DNA from: Campylobacteraceae bacterium
GTDB lineage: Bacteria > Campylobacterota > Campylobacteria > Campylobacterales > Sulfurovaceae
DNA length: 37,516 nt
Assembly: GCA_027068975.1 (NCBI GenBank)
Contig: JALXFN010000138.1
Location: 1-37,516 of the forward strand
Direction of reading: 5' to 3'
This document shows, piece after piece, positions 7,952-17,462 of this stretch. Position 1 is the first letter of the stretch; every line of letters begins with the position of its first letter. Made by a program: the position numbers and the translations under genes. The notes beneath the pieces were generated by a model. The model did no database searches. It had not been told where the DNA came from and was given only the letters and a program-made list of their open reading frames with translations.

Positions 7952-9541
7952 TTAGATAGTAACATATGAGACACTAAGACAGGTCTCTAAGTTAGAGAGT
8001 TGATTTAATAGTTTTTTTGTTACATCTCCATCAACTTTAACAACAGCTAAAGCTTGAGAATTTGTATCTCGACCTAATCTAAAGTCTGCAATATTTAAAT
8101 TGTTAGATGAAATGATATGACCAACATCTCCAATAACCCCAGGAACATCTGTATTTCTAAAAAGAATCATTTTACCTTTTGGTTCTAAGTCTAACATATA
8201 ACCATCTATCTCAATAATTCTTTGAGCATTGTCACCTAACACTGTTCCGGCAATCGTAAATGTACCATTTTCAGTAGTTAACTTAATAGTAACCTTATTG
8301 GAAAGACCAGAGTTATTAGCTTGTACATTTTTAATAAGTTGTATATTTCTCTCTTGGGCTACAAACTCAGCATTGACATAGTTTACTGTATCTTCTAGTG
8401 ATTCAGTTAAAATTCCAACTGTAGAAAAAGTCGTTAACGAATCAATATAATTAGAAACTTCACCCTCTGTTGTGACTTTAATACTTTTCACAACCGATTT
8501 TGTTACTTGAGCTGACATATGACCCATTTTTTGAATAAGTTCAAGGTATGGTCTTAAAAAGTCAGGTAGTTCATTCTCTTTAATTGGTAGGTTCAGTGCA
8601 TTAGGAAAAGAGATGCCTTTTGCTGAAGCAATAGCATTCTCAGCTGCTTGAATGGCAATGTTTTGTTGAGACTCTTTTGTGTTGGCACCTAAGTGAGGAG
8701 TTAATGTTACATTATCCAAGTCAAGAAGAGGGTGGTTCGTTGCTGGTTCTTTGTTAAAAACATCAATCCCAGCCATATGAATTTTACCTGACTGTAAACC
8801 TTCAAGAAGGGCATCTTCATTATAAAGTCCACCTCTAGCACAGTTTATAAGTACAACACCATCTTTCATCTTAGCTATCTCTTCTTTACCAATCATACCT
8901 ATAGTCTCTTCTGTCTTTGGTGTATGAATGGTAATAATATCACAAGTTAAAATATCATCAAAGTTTTTAGTATAGGCAATATCACAATCAGTAACTTTAG
9001 ATGCGTCTATATATGGGTCATAGGCTACAATATCCATTTCAAATGCTTTGGCTCTTTTACCAACGCGTGAACCGATATTACCAAAACCAATAATTCCTAG
9101 TTTTTTATCTTTTAGTTCTGTACCATACCAATCTTGTCTACGCCAAACTCTATCGAGTTTAAGATTGTTATGTGCATAAGGAAATTGACGTACACATGAA
9201 AGCATATGTGTCATGGTAAGTTCAACTGCAGCTATGGTGTTTGCAGTAGGTACGTTCATTACAACAATACCTTTTTTACTACAACCCTCTATATCTACGT
9301 TATCAACACCAACACCAGCACGAACTACAGCTTTTATCTTCTCTGCATTCTCAAGAAAAGCTTGGTCAACATCAGTAGAAGAACGGGTAATGGCTACATC
9401 AGCAAGGGGAATAATCTCAGAGATGAGCTTCTCTTTAGGCTCATCTGCTGCATTAATAAGATTTATCTCAGCATCATTTGCGAGAATATCCAAGCCTTTT
9501 TGGTGGATATGATCGCAAACTACAATAGTAAGTTTAGACAT
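7952..9541 (-). CDS. serA: D-3-phosphoglycerate dehydrogenase
   Basis: The first enzyme of serine synthesis, oxidising 3-phosphoglycerate with NAD+. At 529 residues it is the long form. The NAD-binding motif GIIGFGNIGSRVG lies at about 149-161. NCARGG (near 233) and HLGANT (near 283) carry the catalytic arginine region and histidine. An intervening domain of about 140 residues follows, and a C-terminal ACT-type regulatory domain from about 455 begins with FRNTDVPGVIGDVG, so feedback by serine is plausible. It follows rpsA by 15 bases on the same strand. This serA-rpsA order is also found in Campylobacter and Helicobacter as I recall. Confidence 0.95.
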   Translation of the reverse strand: MSKLTIVVCDHIHQKGLDILANDAEINLINAADEPKEKLISEIIPLADVAITRSSTDVDQAFLENAEKIKAVVRAGVGVDNVDIEGCSKKGIVVMNVPTANTIAAVELTMTHMLSCVRQFPYAHNNLKLDRVWRRQDWYGTELKDKKLGIIGFGNIGSRVGKRAKAFEMDIVAYDPYIDASKVTDCDIAYTKNFDDILTCDIITIHTPKTEETIGMIGKEEIAKMKDGVVLINCARGGLYNEDALLEGLQSGKIHMAGIDVFNKEPATNHPLLDLDNVTLTPHLGANTKESQQNIAIQAAENAIASAKGISFPNALNLPIKENELPDFLRPYLELIQKMGHMSAQVTKSVVKSIKVTTEGEVSNYIDSLTTFSTVGILTESLEDTVNYVNAEFVAQERNIQLIKNVQANNSGLSNKVTIKLTTENGTFTIAGTVLGDNAQRIIEIDGYMLDLEPKGKMILFRNTDVPGVIGDVGHIISSNNLNIADFRLGRDTNSQALAVVKVDGDVTKKLLNQLSNLETCLSVSYVTI

Positions 9542-9556
9542 TATTTTTAAACCTTA

Positions 9557-11221
9557 TTATTTATTTTTAAAGTCGCTAAATACATCACCAAGAGTCATAC
9601 TATCATCTTGTTCTTCATTTAATTTATCAAGTGCTTCTCTCTCTTCTTGGCGTTCTAATCTTCTAACAGAAACTCTAATTCTATCATTTTTAGCATCTAT
9701 GAAAGAGATAACAGCTCTAATAGTTTGACCTTTTTCAATCTCCTCTTCCTTAAGTGGAGCAAGGTCATCAAGTCTAATAAGTGCATCAACCCCTGGTTCT
9801 AAAGAGATAAATACACCAAACTCTTTTTTATCTTTAACTATACCTTCTACAATGTCACCATTTTTATGCGTTTTTGCAAATGCTGCTACAGGAGACTCTT
9901 CCATGGCTTTTTTACTTAAAGAAACTTTACCATTTTCTCTGTCAATCTTAATGATTTTAACTTCAACTTCATCACCAGCTTTGAAAAGATCTTTTGCAGA
10001 TTCTGATTTTTCCCATGATAGTTCTTGGTTATGAAGAAGACCTTCTACTGGACCAATTTTAAGGAATGCTCCAAAGTCAGTTACAGATGAAACTGTACCT
10101 GTAATTATGTCACCAACCTTGTTCGCAGAGGCAAATTGATCAATTGGTTTTGGAAGCAATGTTTTTCTTGAAACTCGAAGTCTTCTTTGTTGTTTATCAA
10201 TTTCGATAATCTCAACATCAATAACTTGACCAATTTCAATAAAATCTTTAGGGTGTTTAACATTTTTGTTCCAAGAAATTTCAGATACATGAAGGAATGC
10301 TTCTAAATCTTCACCTAAATCTACAAATGCACCATATGGTTCAATGTTTGAAACCGTTACTGAAACAGTGTCACCAGCTCTTAGTGTATTGTCAATATCT
10401 TTCCATGGGTCAAGGTTTGCCTCTTTAATAGAGAGAGAAAGGTGTCTTTTCTTTTTATCATAGTCAATAGCCATAACATTAACTTCATCACCCTCTTTGT
10501 AATACTTTGAAGGGTTAACTGGACCTTTATGAGAAATTTGTGAGTAATGAACAAGACCATCCATACCACCGACATCAACAAACATACCGTAAGATGTAAT
10601 TTTTTTAACAGTACCAAGAACAATTGCTCTATTCTCTAGTAATTTGTCTACAATCTCTTGTGTTTCAGCTTTTTCACGTTCAATTAACTCTTTTCTTGAG
10701 ATAATAACTGAACCTTTTTCTTTATCAACTTTAACAATAAGTGCTTTGATTTTTTTACCAATTGGATCAACTTTGTAAGAGATATATGAAAGTGTTCTTG
10801 GCATAAAGAATTCTAAACCAGAAACGTCAACTACAAAACCACCTTTATTTTTCTTAGTAATAGTACCTTCAACAACATACTCTTGCTCATCATCATACTC
10901 TTCAATAAATTCTGCTAATGCTGCTCTTTTTTCTGCTAGTTCATAAGAAACATTTGGTCTTTCTCCTCTAAATCCAGTGATAACAACAGTAATTGCTTCA
11001 CCCTCTTCAAACATAATATTACCATCTTCATCTCTAATTTGGTCTAGTGACATAAATGCTTCATTCTTACGACCAACATCAATTACTGCTTGATTCTCTT
11101 CTTCATCTATCTTAACAACAACACCATCTACTAAATCACTTTTTGTATCTGCTTTTTTAAACGACTCCTCGAGCATCGCTCCAAAATCTACATCTTCTAT
11201 TTCGATATCTTCGAATTTCAT
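9557..11221 (-). CDS. rpsA: 30S ribosomal protein S1
   Basis: Ribosomal protein S1 binds mRNA leaders and helps load them on the 30S subunit. The 554 residues contain six S1/OB repeats. The clearest are VLGTVKKITSYGMFVDVGG (about 201-219), VTVSNIEPYGAFVDLGEDLEA (about 287-307), ITGTVSSVTDFGAFLKIG (about 374-391) and VEGIVKDKKEFGVFISLEPG (about 460-479). The first two repeats are more divergent, as is usual. The length is close to that of S1 in H. pylori. Translation starts at ATG 11221 with AGGA nine bases upstream. The C-terminus is acidic and Asp/Glu-rich before a final Lys stretch. Confidence 0.96.
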   Translation of the reverse strand: MKFEDIEIEDVDFGAMLEESFKKADTKSDLVDGVVVKIDEEENQAVIDVGRKNEAFMSLDQIRDEDGNIMFEEGEAITVVITGFRGERPNVSYELAEKRAALAEFIEEYDDEQEYVVEGTITKKNKGGFVVDVSGLEFFMPRTLSYISYKVDPIGKKIKALIVKVDKEKGSVIISRKELIEREKAETQEIVDKLLENRAIVLGTVKKITSYGMFVDVGGMDGLVHYSQISHKGPVNPSKYYKEGDEVNVMAIDYDKKKRHLSLSIKEANLDPWKDIDNTLRAGDTVSVTVSNIEPYGAFVDLGEDLEAFLHVSEISWNKNVKHPKDFIEIGQVIDVEIIEIDKQQRRLRVSRKTLLPKPIDQFASANKVGDIITGTVSSVTDFGAFLKIGPVEGLLHNQELSWEKSESAKDLFKAGDEVEVKIIKIDRENGKVSLSKKAMEESPVAAFAKTHKNGDIVEGIVKDKKEFGVFISLEPGVDALIRLDDLAPLKEEEIEKGQTIRAVISFIDAKNDRIRVSVRRLERQEEREALDKLNEEQDDSMTLGDVFSDFKNK

Positions 11222-11256
11222 ACTTACTAATCCTTGCTTGTGCCTAATTTTGCGCT

Positions 11257-11262
11257 ATTATA
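11257..11262 (-). promoter_or_regulatory. -10 box of rpsA
   Basis: On the minus strand TATAAT lies 36-41 bases upstream of the rpsA start, preceded by a run of ten A, an A-tract that often replaces the -35 in this phylum. The transcript would start near 11250 with a leader of about 29 bases. Confidence 0.6.
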
Positions 11263-11330
11263 CTCTTTTTTTTTTAATAGATAATGAAAATATAAGAATA
11301 TGTGAGGATATAGTGAAATGCAAAGGGACC

Positions 11331-11369
11331 GTAATAACTTTAAAGTTTAAATATTTTTAAAGTTATTAC
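11331..11369 (-). terminator. hairpin between ispH and rpsA
   Basis: A perfect inverted repeat with 14-bp arms (GTAATAACTTTAAA and its complement) and an 11-base loop begins ten bases after the ispH stop. It probably ends the pheST-aroA-ispH transcript. The stem is AT-rich and no T-run follows, so it may work poorly as an intrinsic terminator. Confidence 0.45.
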
Positions 11370-11378
11370 TATAACAAT

Positions 11379-12215
11379 TTAGTTGGTTATTAGTTGAATT
11401 TTATTAATAACATTTTGAACAATCCAGTCAGGAGTTGAGGCTCCAGCTGATATTCCACAAAGATTTTTATTTTTAAACCAAGACGCTTGAAGTTCTCTTT
11501 CATTCTCTATTAGATAGCTATCTTTACAATCATTTTGAGAGATACTGTGTAGCATTTTAGTATTTGAAGAGTGTTTACCTCCAATAACAATCATGACATC
11601 AGCTCTTTTTGCTAAGGCTGCCGCAGCATCTTGATTTTCAAAGGTTGCATTACAGATGGTATTAAAAACTCTAACTTCTTTATGTGTTCTAATAAGTGCT
11701 GTAACTATTTTTTCAAAATCTTCAGGTTTTTTGGTGGTTTGAGAGACCAATGCAACCTTATTTTTTAATGGTAATGCTTCTAATTCTTTTGGGGTTAAGA
11801 CAATAAATGTGTGATTTTGGTGTTCAGCATAAGAGACAACACCTTTTATTTCAGGGTGTGCTTTGTCTCCAAATATAACAACAGAGTAGCCTTCTGAACT
11901 CATTTTCTCTACAATATTTTGTGGTGTTGTAACATAAGGACAGGTTGCATCAATGATTTTATTCTCTTGTTTTTTTAGTATTGAAAGTTCATCTTTTGGT
12001 ATACCATGTGTTCTAATAACGATGGCATTGTTACTGTCTATATCTTCTATCTTATCTACTAAGCCAATATTAAAACCAGTTTTTAATCGATTAATTTCAT
12101 CTTTGTTGTGAATAAGTGGACCATAAGTAAAGCTATTTTGATGTTTTTCTGCTATTTCTATGGCCCGTTTGACACCATAACAGAAACCATAGCTTGATGC
12201 TAATTCTATTTTCAT
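11379..12215 (-). CDS. ispH: 4-hydroxy-3-methylbut-2-enyl diphosphate reductase
   Basis: IspH (LytB) carries out the last step of the non-mevalonate isoprenoid pathway, reducing HMBPP to IPP and DMAPP with an iron-sulfur cluster. The three cluster cysteines are visible: C12 (SYGFCYGVKRA), C92 (DATCPYV) and C188 (NTICNAT). The substrate-binding histidine of VIRTHGI and the SSNT motif (GGKHSSNTKML) are also present. The 278 residues are close to the length in other Campylobacterota. The gene begins one base after the aroA stop, so it belongs to the pheS-pheT-aroA-ispH operon. Confidence 0.95.
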   Translation of the reverse strand: MKIELASSYGFCYGVKRAIEIAEKHQNSFTYGPLIHNKDEINRLKTGFNIGLVDKIEDIDSNNAIVIRTHGIPKDELSILKKQENKIIDATCPYVTTPQNIVEKMSSEGYSVVIFGDKAHPEIKGVVSYAEHQNHTFIVLTPKELEALPLKNKVALVSQTTKKPEDFEKIVTALIRTHKEVRVFNTICNATFENQDAAAALAKRADVMIVIGGKHSSNTKMLHSISQNDCKDSYLIENERELQASWFKNKNLCGISAGASTPDWIVQNVINKIQLITN

Positions 12216-12216
12216 T

Positions 12217-13509
12217 CTATTTTTCCTCTATAGTTGTAATTTGAGAGAGAATATCAAAAAAGTTTGGAAATGAAGTATCTATACACTCTACATCTCTAAT
12301 GGTCATTCCACATTGTATTCCAGCTATGGCAAAACTCATGGCGATTCTATGGTCACCATAACTGTTAATAGTGGCTTTTTTGAGTTCAGCACCAATAATT
12401 TCATAGCCATCATGATGCTCTATGGTCTGGATATTACAGAGATTTAATCCATTAATAACGCTTGATATTCTATCGCTCTCTTTTACTCTTAGCTCTTTAG
12501 CATTTTTAACACAGCTTTTTCCATTAGCTACAGCCATAGCAATGGCTAAAGCAGGGAGTTCATCTATGAGCCATGCAATATTTTTTTCAACGGTTACTGC
12601 TTGTAGTTTACCATTGTAAGATACCTCTATGTCTCCAATAGGTTCATAGATATTTTCTCTCTCAATAAAGCTAAGGTCAGCCCCCATGCCAAGTAGTATC
12701 TTATAAGCTTCAATTCTTGTTGGATTAAGTGTGACATTTTTAATAACAACTTTTGCATTTGGGGTAATGGCAGCTGCTACTGCAAAAAAGAAAGCACTTG
12801 AAGGGTCAGCAGGTACAGTAATGTTTAGTGGATTTAATGGTTTTCTTAGAGGTTCTATCTCTATCCATCCCTCTTTATTTGTCTTAATATTTGCCCCCAT
12901 TCCTCGTAACATTCTCTCGGTGTGGTCTCGTGATAAAAGTTCTTCTTTATAGAAAGAGTTTTTATCAGCTTGAAGTCCTGCTAAAATAAGAGCAGATTTT
13001 ACTTGAGCTGAGTCAATAGGTGAGTTGTAATGGAAGGATTTTAACTCTCCTCCACGTATGGCTAAAGGAGCTAAGTTTCCATTTTCTCTACCATCTATTT
13101 TTGCCCCAATATCTCGTAGTGGTACAGTGACTCTGTTCATCGGTCTTGAACGTAGGTATTTGTCCCCCGTTAAAACAAAAGAACCCTCTATTCCTGCAAG
13201 AAGTCCAGAATAAAGTCTCATTCCTGTTCCTGCATTTCCACAGTCTAAAATGTTATCAGGCTCCGTTAGTTTTTTAGGAGGGATAATGGTTATATTTCCT
13301 CCTTCTCTCATAACTTCTGCACCTAGCTGTTCTGTAATGGAGAGAGAAGCTAAAGTGTCTTCACCTAAAAGAAAGTTTTGAATAGTAGAGGGTTTATCAC
13401 TGAGAAGTGAGAAGATGGCACAACGATGAGATATTGATTTGTCTGCTGCAATGTCTGAACACTCTAAAGAGAAGGGTTCAGAAGATTTTTCAATATTCAC
13501 ATTTTTCAT
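12217..13509 (-). CDS. aroA: 3-phosphoshikimate 1-carboxyvinyltransferase (EPSP synthase)
   Basis: The sixth shikimate-pathway enzyme, joining shikimate-3-phosphate and PEP. Signature segments are [12 protein letters not shown] near residues 23-34, [16 protein letters not shown] at about 88-103 and LRVKESDRI near 343. KSISHR supplies the catalytic lysine, and DCGNAGT is one of the two classical signatures. The 430 residues match the family. The ATG overlaps the pheT stop by four bases (ATGA), a sign of translational coupling. Confidence 0.95.
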   Translation of the reverse strand: MKNVNIEKSSEPFSLECSDIAADKSISHRCAIFSLLSDKPSTIQNFLLGEDTLASLSITEQLGAEVMREGGNITIIPPKKLTEPDNILDCGNAGTGMRLYSGLLAGIEGSFVLTGDKYLRSRPMNRVTVPLRDIGAKIDGRENGNLAPLAIRGGELKSFHYNSPIDSAQVKSALILAGLQADKNSFYKEELLSRDHTERMLRGMGANIKTNKEGWIEIEPLRKPLNPLNITVPADPSSAFFFAVAAAITPNAKVVIKNVTLNPTRIEAYKILLGMGADLSFIERENIYEPIGDIEVSYNGKLQAVTVEKNIAWLIDELPALAIAMAVANGKSCVKNAKELRVKESDRISSVINGLNLCNIQTIEHHDGYEIIGAELKKATINSYGDHRIAMSFAIAGIQCGMTIRDVECIDTSFPNFFDILSQITTIEEK

Positions 13510-15839
13510 CTTAAATTGGCTCCATATTCAGATGAAAGATTATCAAGGATACTATTTACAGTAGTGTCAATATCATTATCATCAAGTGTTCTATCTAATG
13601 CTTGAATAAAGAGACGTAGTGTTAAACTTTTCTTTTCTCCTAGCTCTTCATCTTCATAAACATCTATAGGGTAAAATTTACTTAAGAGAGGGAGTTCTAA
13701 AGATTTAATAGTGGTTGATATTTGAGAGTAAGGTATGTTTTTATTAACGACTAAACTCAAATCTTTATAAACTCCTTGAAATTTAGAGATAGCCTTAGCA
13801 TCGATATGTTTAGGTATAAGTGCATCAAATTCTATTTCAGCTATAAAGGTTTCATCTAAATCAAAATCATCTCTTGCTACAGGGTGCAGTTTTGTTAAGT
13901 ACCCACAAATTTCATCATTGATAATAATATCGGCTGATTGATAAGGGTGCAACAGTGCATTGTCCCTTGTGGAAGTTCTAAGTTCAAAGTTACCAAGAAT
14001 GGCAGATAGTTTTCTTGCGAAGCTATCAAAATCAATACTTTTTGGTTTACCACTATTCCCTATATATTCACTCTCTTTTTGACCCGAATAGATAAGAGAA
14101 AGAACTTCTTTCTCTTCACGGTTTTCATCAAAAATAGTACCTACCTCAAAAAGAGCTGTTGAGCGTTGTGAATAGTTTAAATTTCTCTGTGCAGCTTGTA
14201 AAAGATTTATACTTATAGTTGTTCTTAATGTGTTTAGGTCAGTAGTAATTGGGTTGATGATATCTAACTCCTCTTTTATAAGAGGAAAATTGTATTTTTC
14301 AAGAAGTTTCTTATCTGAAAAAGCAAAAGAGATGCTCTCATCAAAGCCTGATGCAACAGCACGTGAACGTAACTCTTTTTTTGCATAGTATTTATGCGTA
14401 GTAGTGTTGATTCGTTGAGCTTCTTTAAAACATAAAGGTTTTGCTTCTATATTATCAATACCTAATATACGTACAATCTCTTCAGTTATATCTTGAATGT
14501 TTTCAATATCATGTCTAAACTTTGGTACGGTTACTCCAAAGTTGTCTTCAGTAGAGTTTTGAACTGTAAATCCTAAAGAAGTTAAAATTCTTATTATTTC
14601 AGATTTATCAATTTTATTACCAATAAGTTTTGAAATTTCATCTGTTCCAATAGGAATAATCTTATCTTCTTGTTCGTTATCTAAAGCGATAATTCCATTA
14701 TAAAGTTTACATTTATTGTAACTTTCAAATAAGTAAGTAATGTAGTCAATAGCAAAAGAGAGTTGGGGTTCAGAGCCTCTAGATGTATTATAGTAGAGTT
14801 CATCTGTCTCTAAATGATGTTCCGATACAATATCTACAAGTTGTGTAGGATGGATATAAGATGTTTCAAAAAGAACTCTTGATGAGTTCTCATTGGCTTT
14901 ACTCTTTTCAATTTGTTTGATTCCTACTTGAGAACAAGGCTTTTCATTAATAAAAACATTAATAATCCCTTCGTTGTTAGATAAATTAATAACAACTTTC
15001 TCTTCATCTTCCAGATTTATTTCACTTACTTCATAAGCACGAAGTATAACCCCTGTAGAATGGGTAATATAGCTTAATATATTCTCCAAGGCATCTGATT
15101 TTAACTTGTCTATAAATGCTAATCGTAAAGCAAAAAGTAAAGAGGTGTGTAGATCTTCCATATTTGCCATGACATATTGAACTGAAGCATCAATAACTCC
15201 ATTGGTCTCAAGCTTAGAAACACGAGCCAATCCAAGTTTTTCTAGGCTTTGACTCTCATAGTCAAAATCTGTTATAGGGAGGTTTAAAACAGCAGATAAA
15301 TCTCTAGCTACACCATGCACAGATAGACAGTCACCACGGTTTGCTGTAAGTTCTATCTCTATGACGGTATCTGCAAGTTTTTTGTACTGATTGAGCTCTT
15401 TCCCAACAATAAGTTCACCAATGCTATCATCTAGTATCATAATACCATCACCGATATCTGGTAATCCTAGTTCTGAAGCAGAACAGACCATTCCTTCACT
15501 CTCTACACCACGAAGTTTTGCATGTTTTATCTCAAAATCTTCTCCTAGTTTTGCTCCAATGGTTGCAACAGCAACATACTGGGCATCTACCACATTGGCA
15601 GCTCCACATACTATTTGGCGTACATCTGAACCGATGTCAATTTGACAAACATTAAGCTTGTCTGCATCGGGGTGTTTCTCAACAGAAACTATTTTACCTA
15701 CAATAATTTTCTCAGGAATAGTATAGGTTTTAATACTATCTACCTCTAATCCAATAGCATTTAAACTCTTAAAAAGAGTCTCATTATTCACTTCACTGAG
15801 GTCTATAAAGTTATTTAACCAAGTTCTTGTAACTATCAT
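13506..15839 (-). CDS. pheT: phenylalanyl-tRNA synthetase beta subunit
   Basis: The large subunit of the (alpha-beta)2 phenylalanyl-tRNA synthetase. An EMAP-II-like tRNA-binding OB domain lies at about 40-150 ([40 protein letters not shown]). The B3/B4 editing region follows, but from 205 to 370 it is divergent and should not be assumed to edit. B5 ([19 protein letters not shown]) and the catalytic-like core ([20 protein letters not shown]) come next. A ferredoxin-fold anticodon-binding domain closes the protein ([20 protein letters not shown]). Length is 777 residues. It overlaps pheS and aroA by four bases each. Confidence 0.94.
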   Translation of the reverse strand: MIVTRTWLNNFIDLSEVNNETLFKSLNAIGLEVDSIKTYTIPEKIIVGKIVSVEKHPDADKLNVCQIDIGSDVRQIVCGAANVVDAQYVAVATIGAKLGEDFEIKHAKLRGVESEGMVCSASELGLPDIGDGIMILDDSIGELIVGKELNQYKKLADTVIEIELTANRGDCLSVHGVARDLSAVLNLPITDFDYESQSLEKLGLARVSKLETNGVIDASVQYVMANMEDLHTSLLFALRLAFIDKLKSDALENILSYITHSTGVILRAYEVSEINLEDEEKVVINLSNNEGIINVFINEKPCSQVGIKQIEKSKANENSSRVLFETSYIHPTQLVDIVSEHHLETDELYYNTSRGSEPQLSFAIDYITYLFESYNKCKLYNGIIALDNEQEDKIIPIGTDEISKLIGNKIDKSEIIRILTSLGFTVQNSTEDNFGVTVPKFRHDIENIQDITEEIVRILGIDNIEAKPLCFKEAQRINTTTHKYYAKKELRSRAVASGFDESISFAFSDKKLLEKYNFPLIKEELDIINPITTDLNTLRTTISINLLQAAQRNLNYSQRSTALFEVGTIFDENREEKEVLSLIYSGQKESEYIGNSGKPKSIDFDSFARKLSAILGNFELRTSTRDNALLHPYQSADIIINDEICGYLTKLHPVARDDFDLDETFIAEIEFDALIPKHIDAKAISKFQGVYKDLSLVVNKNIPYSQISTTIKSLELPLLSKFYPIDVYEDEELGEKKSLTLRLFIQALDRTLDDNDIDTTVNSILDNLSSEYGANLR

Positions 15840-16828
15840 CTAAACTGCTCCAATAAACGTGTATCGCCTTCAAATAGCATTCGAAGGTCTGGGATTTTAT
15901 GTAATAACATGGCAAATCTTTCAATACCCAATCCAAAGGCATAACCACTGACATTTTTGTATTTAACAGCTTTGAAGACATTTTCATCAACGATACCACA
16001 ACCAAGAACTTCAAGCCAACCTGTATGAGAACAGACACGACAACCTTTACCCTCACAGAAGATACAAGAGATATCAACTTCAGCAGATGGTTCTGTAAAA
16101 GGGAAGAAGCTTGGTCTAAAGCGTATTTCTACATTACCAAACATATAGTGGAGGAAGTCAGACATAACAGACTTTAGGTTGGCAAAACTTACTTCACCAA
16201 CTTCTCCTACAACCAAACCTTCTATTTGGTGAAACATAGGTGTATGGGTAATATCATAATCTTTTCTAAAAACAGCACCTGGTGCAATCATGCGAATAGG
16301 TGGTTTTTGTGCCAACATGGTTCTTATTTGTACAGGTGAGGTATGGGTGCGTAGGACAGCTCCATCTTTAAAGAAAAATGTATCTTGCATATCACGTGCA
16401 GGGTGATTTTTAGGTAAGTTGAGTGCTTCAAAGTTATGGAAGTCATCCTCAACTTTAGGTCCATCTTCTATAGAGAAGTTGAGTGCTAAAAAGTAGTCTA
16501 TAATCTTATCCATGGTTGCCATAACTGGGTGTAAAGCACCTTTTTCATTTAGGTTGTTATAGAGTGAAACATCTATGGCTTCTGTTTTTAGTAGTCGCTC
16601 TATCTCCTCTTTTTTTAGTACCTCATAGCGTTCATCGTAAACAGCTTGAAGTTTGGCTTTCTTTTTATTGAGTCCCTCCGCAAATGCTTTTTTCTCTGGT
16701 CCTGGTACATCTTTAAGTTTTGCAAACTCTGCAGCCAAAGCACCCTTTTTCCCAAAAAGTTCAACACGAACTTTTTCAAGTGCTTTAAGTGAGCCAACTT
16801 GTTTAATTAGTTCTTCTAAATTTTCCAA
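15836..16828 (-). CDS. pheS: phenylalanyl-tRNA synthetase alpha subunit
   Basis: The catalytic subunit, a class II synthetase of 330 residues. An N-terminal coiled coil (1-85) for tRNA contact precedes motif 2 ([29 protein letters not shown]) and motif 3 ([10 protein letters not shown]). The cysteine cluster [12 protein letters not shown] before SHTGW is as seen in many bacterial PheS proteins. The start codon is TTG, chosen because it gives the family N-terminus and AGAGG lies five bases upstream. It is the first gene of the operon. A TATA-rich stretch at 16846-16855 may be its -10 region. Confidence 0.95.
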   Translation of the reverse strand: MENLEELIKQVGSLKALEKVRVELFGKKGALAAEFAKLKDVPGPEKKAFAEGLNKKKAKLQAVYDERYEVLKKEEIERLLKTEAIDVSLYNNLNEKGALHPVMATMDKIIDYFLALNFSIEDGPKVEDDFHNFEALNLPKNHPARDMQDTFFFKDGAVLRTHTSPVQIRTMLAQKPPIRMIAPGAVFRKDYDITHTPMFHQIEGLVVGEVGEVSFANLKSVMSDFLHYMFGNVEIRFRPSFFPFTEPSAEVDISCIFCEGKGCRVCSHTGWLEVLGCGIVDENVFKAVKYKNVSGYAFGLGIERFAMLLHKIPDLRMLFEGDTRLLEQFR

Positions 16829-16911
16829 AATAACCTCTGTTCACTTTATATATAATTCAATTTAATAATTGTATGATTTTATCCAAAATATACTAATAAT
16901 GGGATTGAATG

Positions 16912-16920
16912 TGATATAAT
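16912..16920 (+). promoter_or_regulatory. extended -10 promoter of the HIT gene
   Basis: TGATATAAT is a perfect extended -10. Transcription would start near 16927, leaving about 37 bases before the GTG start. It lies in the 135-base divergent region shared with pheS. Confidence 0.55.
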
Positions 16921-16963
16921 TTTTCATAATTTTTTAAGACATTAAAATAATAAAGGATAAACA

Positions 16964-17317
16964 GTGTGTATTTTTTGCAAAATAGTTGAGGGTGAGATAC
17001 CAAGTAATAAGATTTTAGAAAATGATGATTTTATAGCATTTCATGACTTATATCCAAAAGCACCTATTCATATTTTAGTTATTCCTAAAAAACATGTAGA
17101 TTGTTTTCAAGAGGTAAGTTCTGAGACTATGGCTTCTATGACTCCATTTATTCAAGAGGTGGCAACATTAACAGGTATAGATAAATCAGGGTATAGGCTT
17201 ATCACCAACAATGGAGACGATGGAGGGCAAGAGATCCACCATTTACATTTTCATGTTTTAGGTGGAGCAAAGCTTCCCTTTGGACATTACAAAGATGAAG
17301 TAAATAAGAGCTTATAA
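16964..17317 (+). CDS. HIT-family (HinT-like) nucleotide hydrolase
   Basis: A histidine-triad protein of 117 residues, expected to hydrolyse adenosine phosphoramidates or related nucleotides. The triad is HLHFHVL with H93, H95 and H97. Two N-terminal cysteines (CIFC, C2 and C5) could bind zinc as in some HIT proteins. The start is GTG, with AAAGGA ten bases upstream. A HIT gene divergent from pheS is also found in C. jejuni and H. pylori as I remember. The cellular substrate is not established for this group. Confidence 0.92.
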   Translation: MCIFCKIVEGEIPSNKILENDDFIAFHDLYPKAPIHILVIPKKHVDCFQEVSSETMASMTPFIQEVATLTGIDKSGYRLITNNGDDGGQEIHHLHFHVLGGAKLPFGHYKDEVNKSL

Positions 17318-17332
17318 TTATTAAAAAAAATG

Positions 17333-17434
17333 TAGGTGTGACTGTCACACAGAAAATCTCAGTTGAAATAAATGGAAGATTTAAATTTTTTAATAGGATA
17401 GATTTATATTTGACGTGTGACATGGTCACACCTA
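17333..17434. repeat. small element with TA-flanked inverted ends, each end itself palindromic
   Basis: The segment begins TAGGTGTGACTGTCACAC (17333-17350) and ends with nearly the same sequence inverted (17415-17434), differing by two inserted bases. Each end is also a palindrome of its own (GTGTGAC/GTCACAC). Without the outermost bases the ends read GGTGTGAC...GTCACACC bordered by TA on both sides, which would fit a TA target duplication of the IS630/mariner type. The inner 64 bases are AT-rich and encode nothing evident. It could instead be a pair of operators before argD. Confidence 0.5.
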
Positions 17435-17462
17435 TGGATAAACAAGAAGGAAACAATAATAT

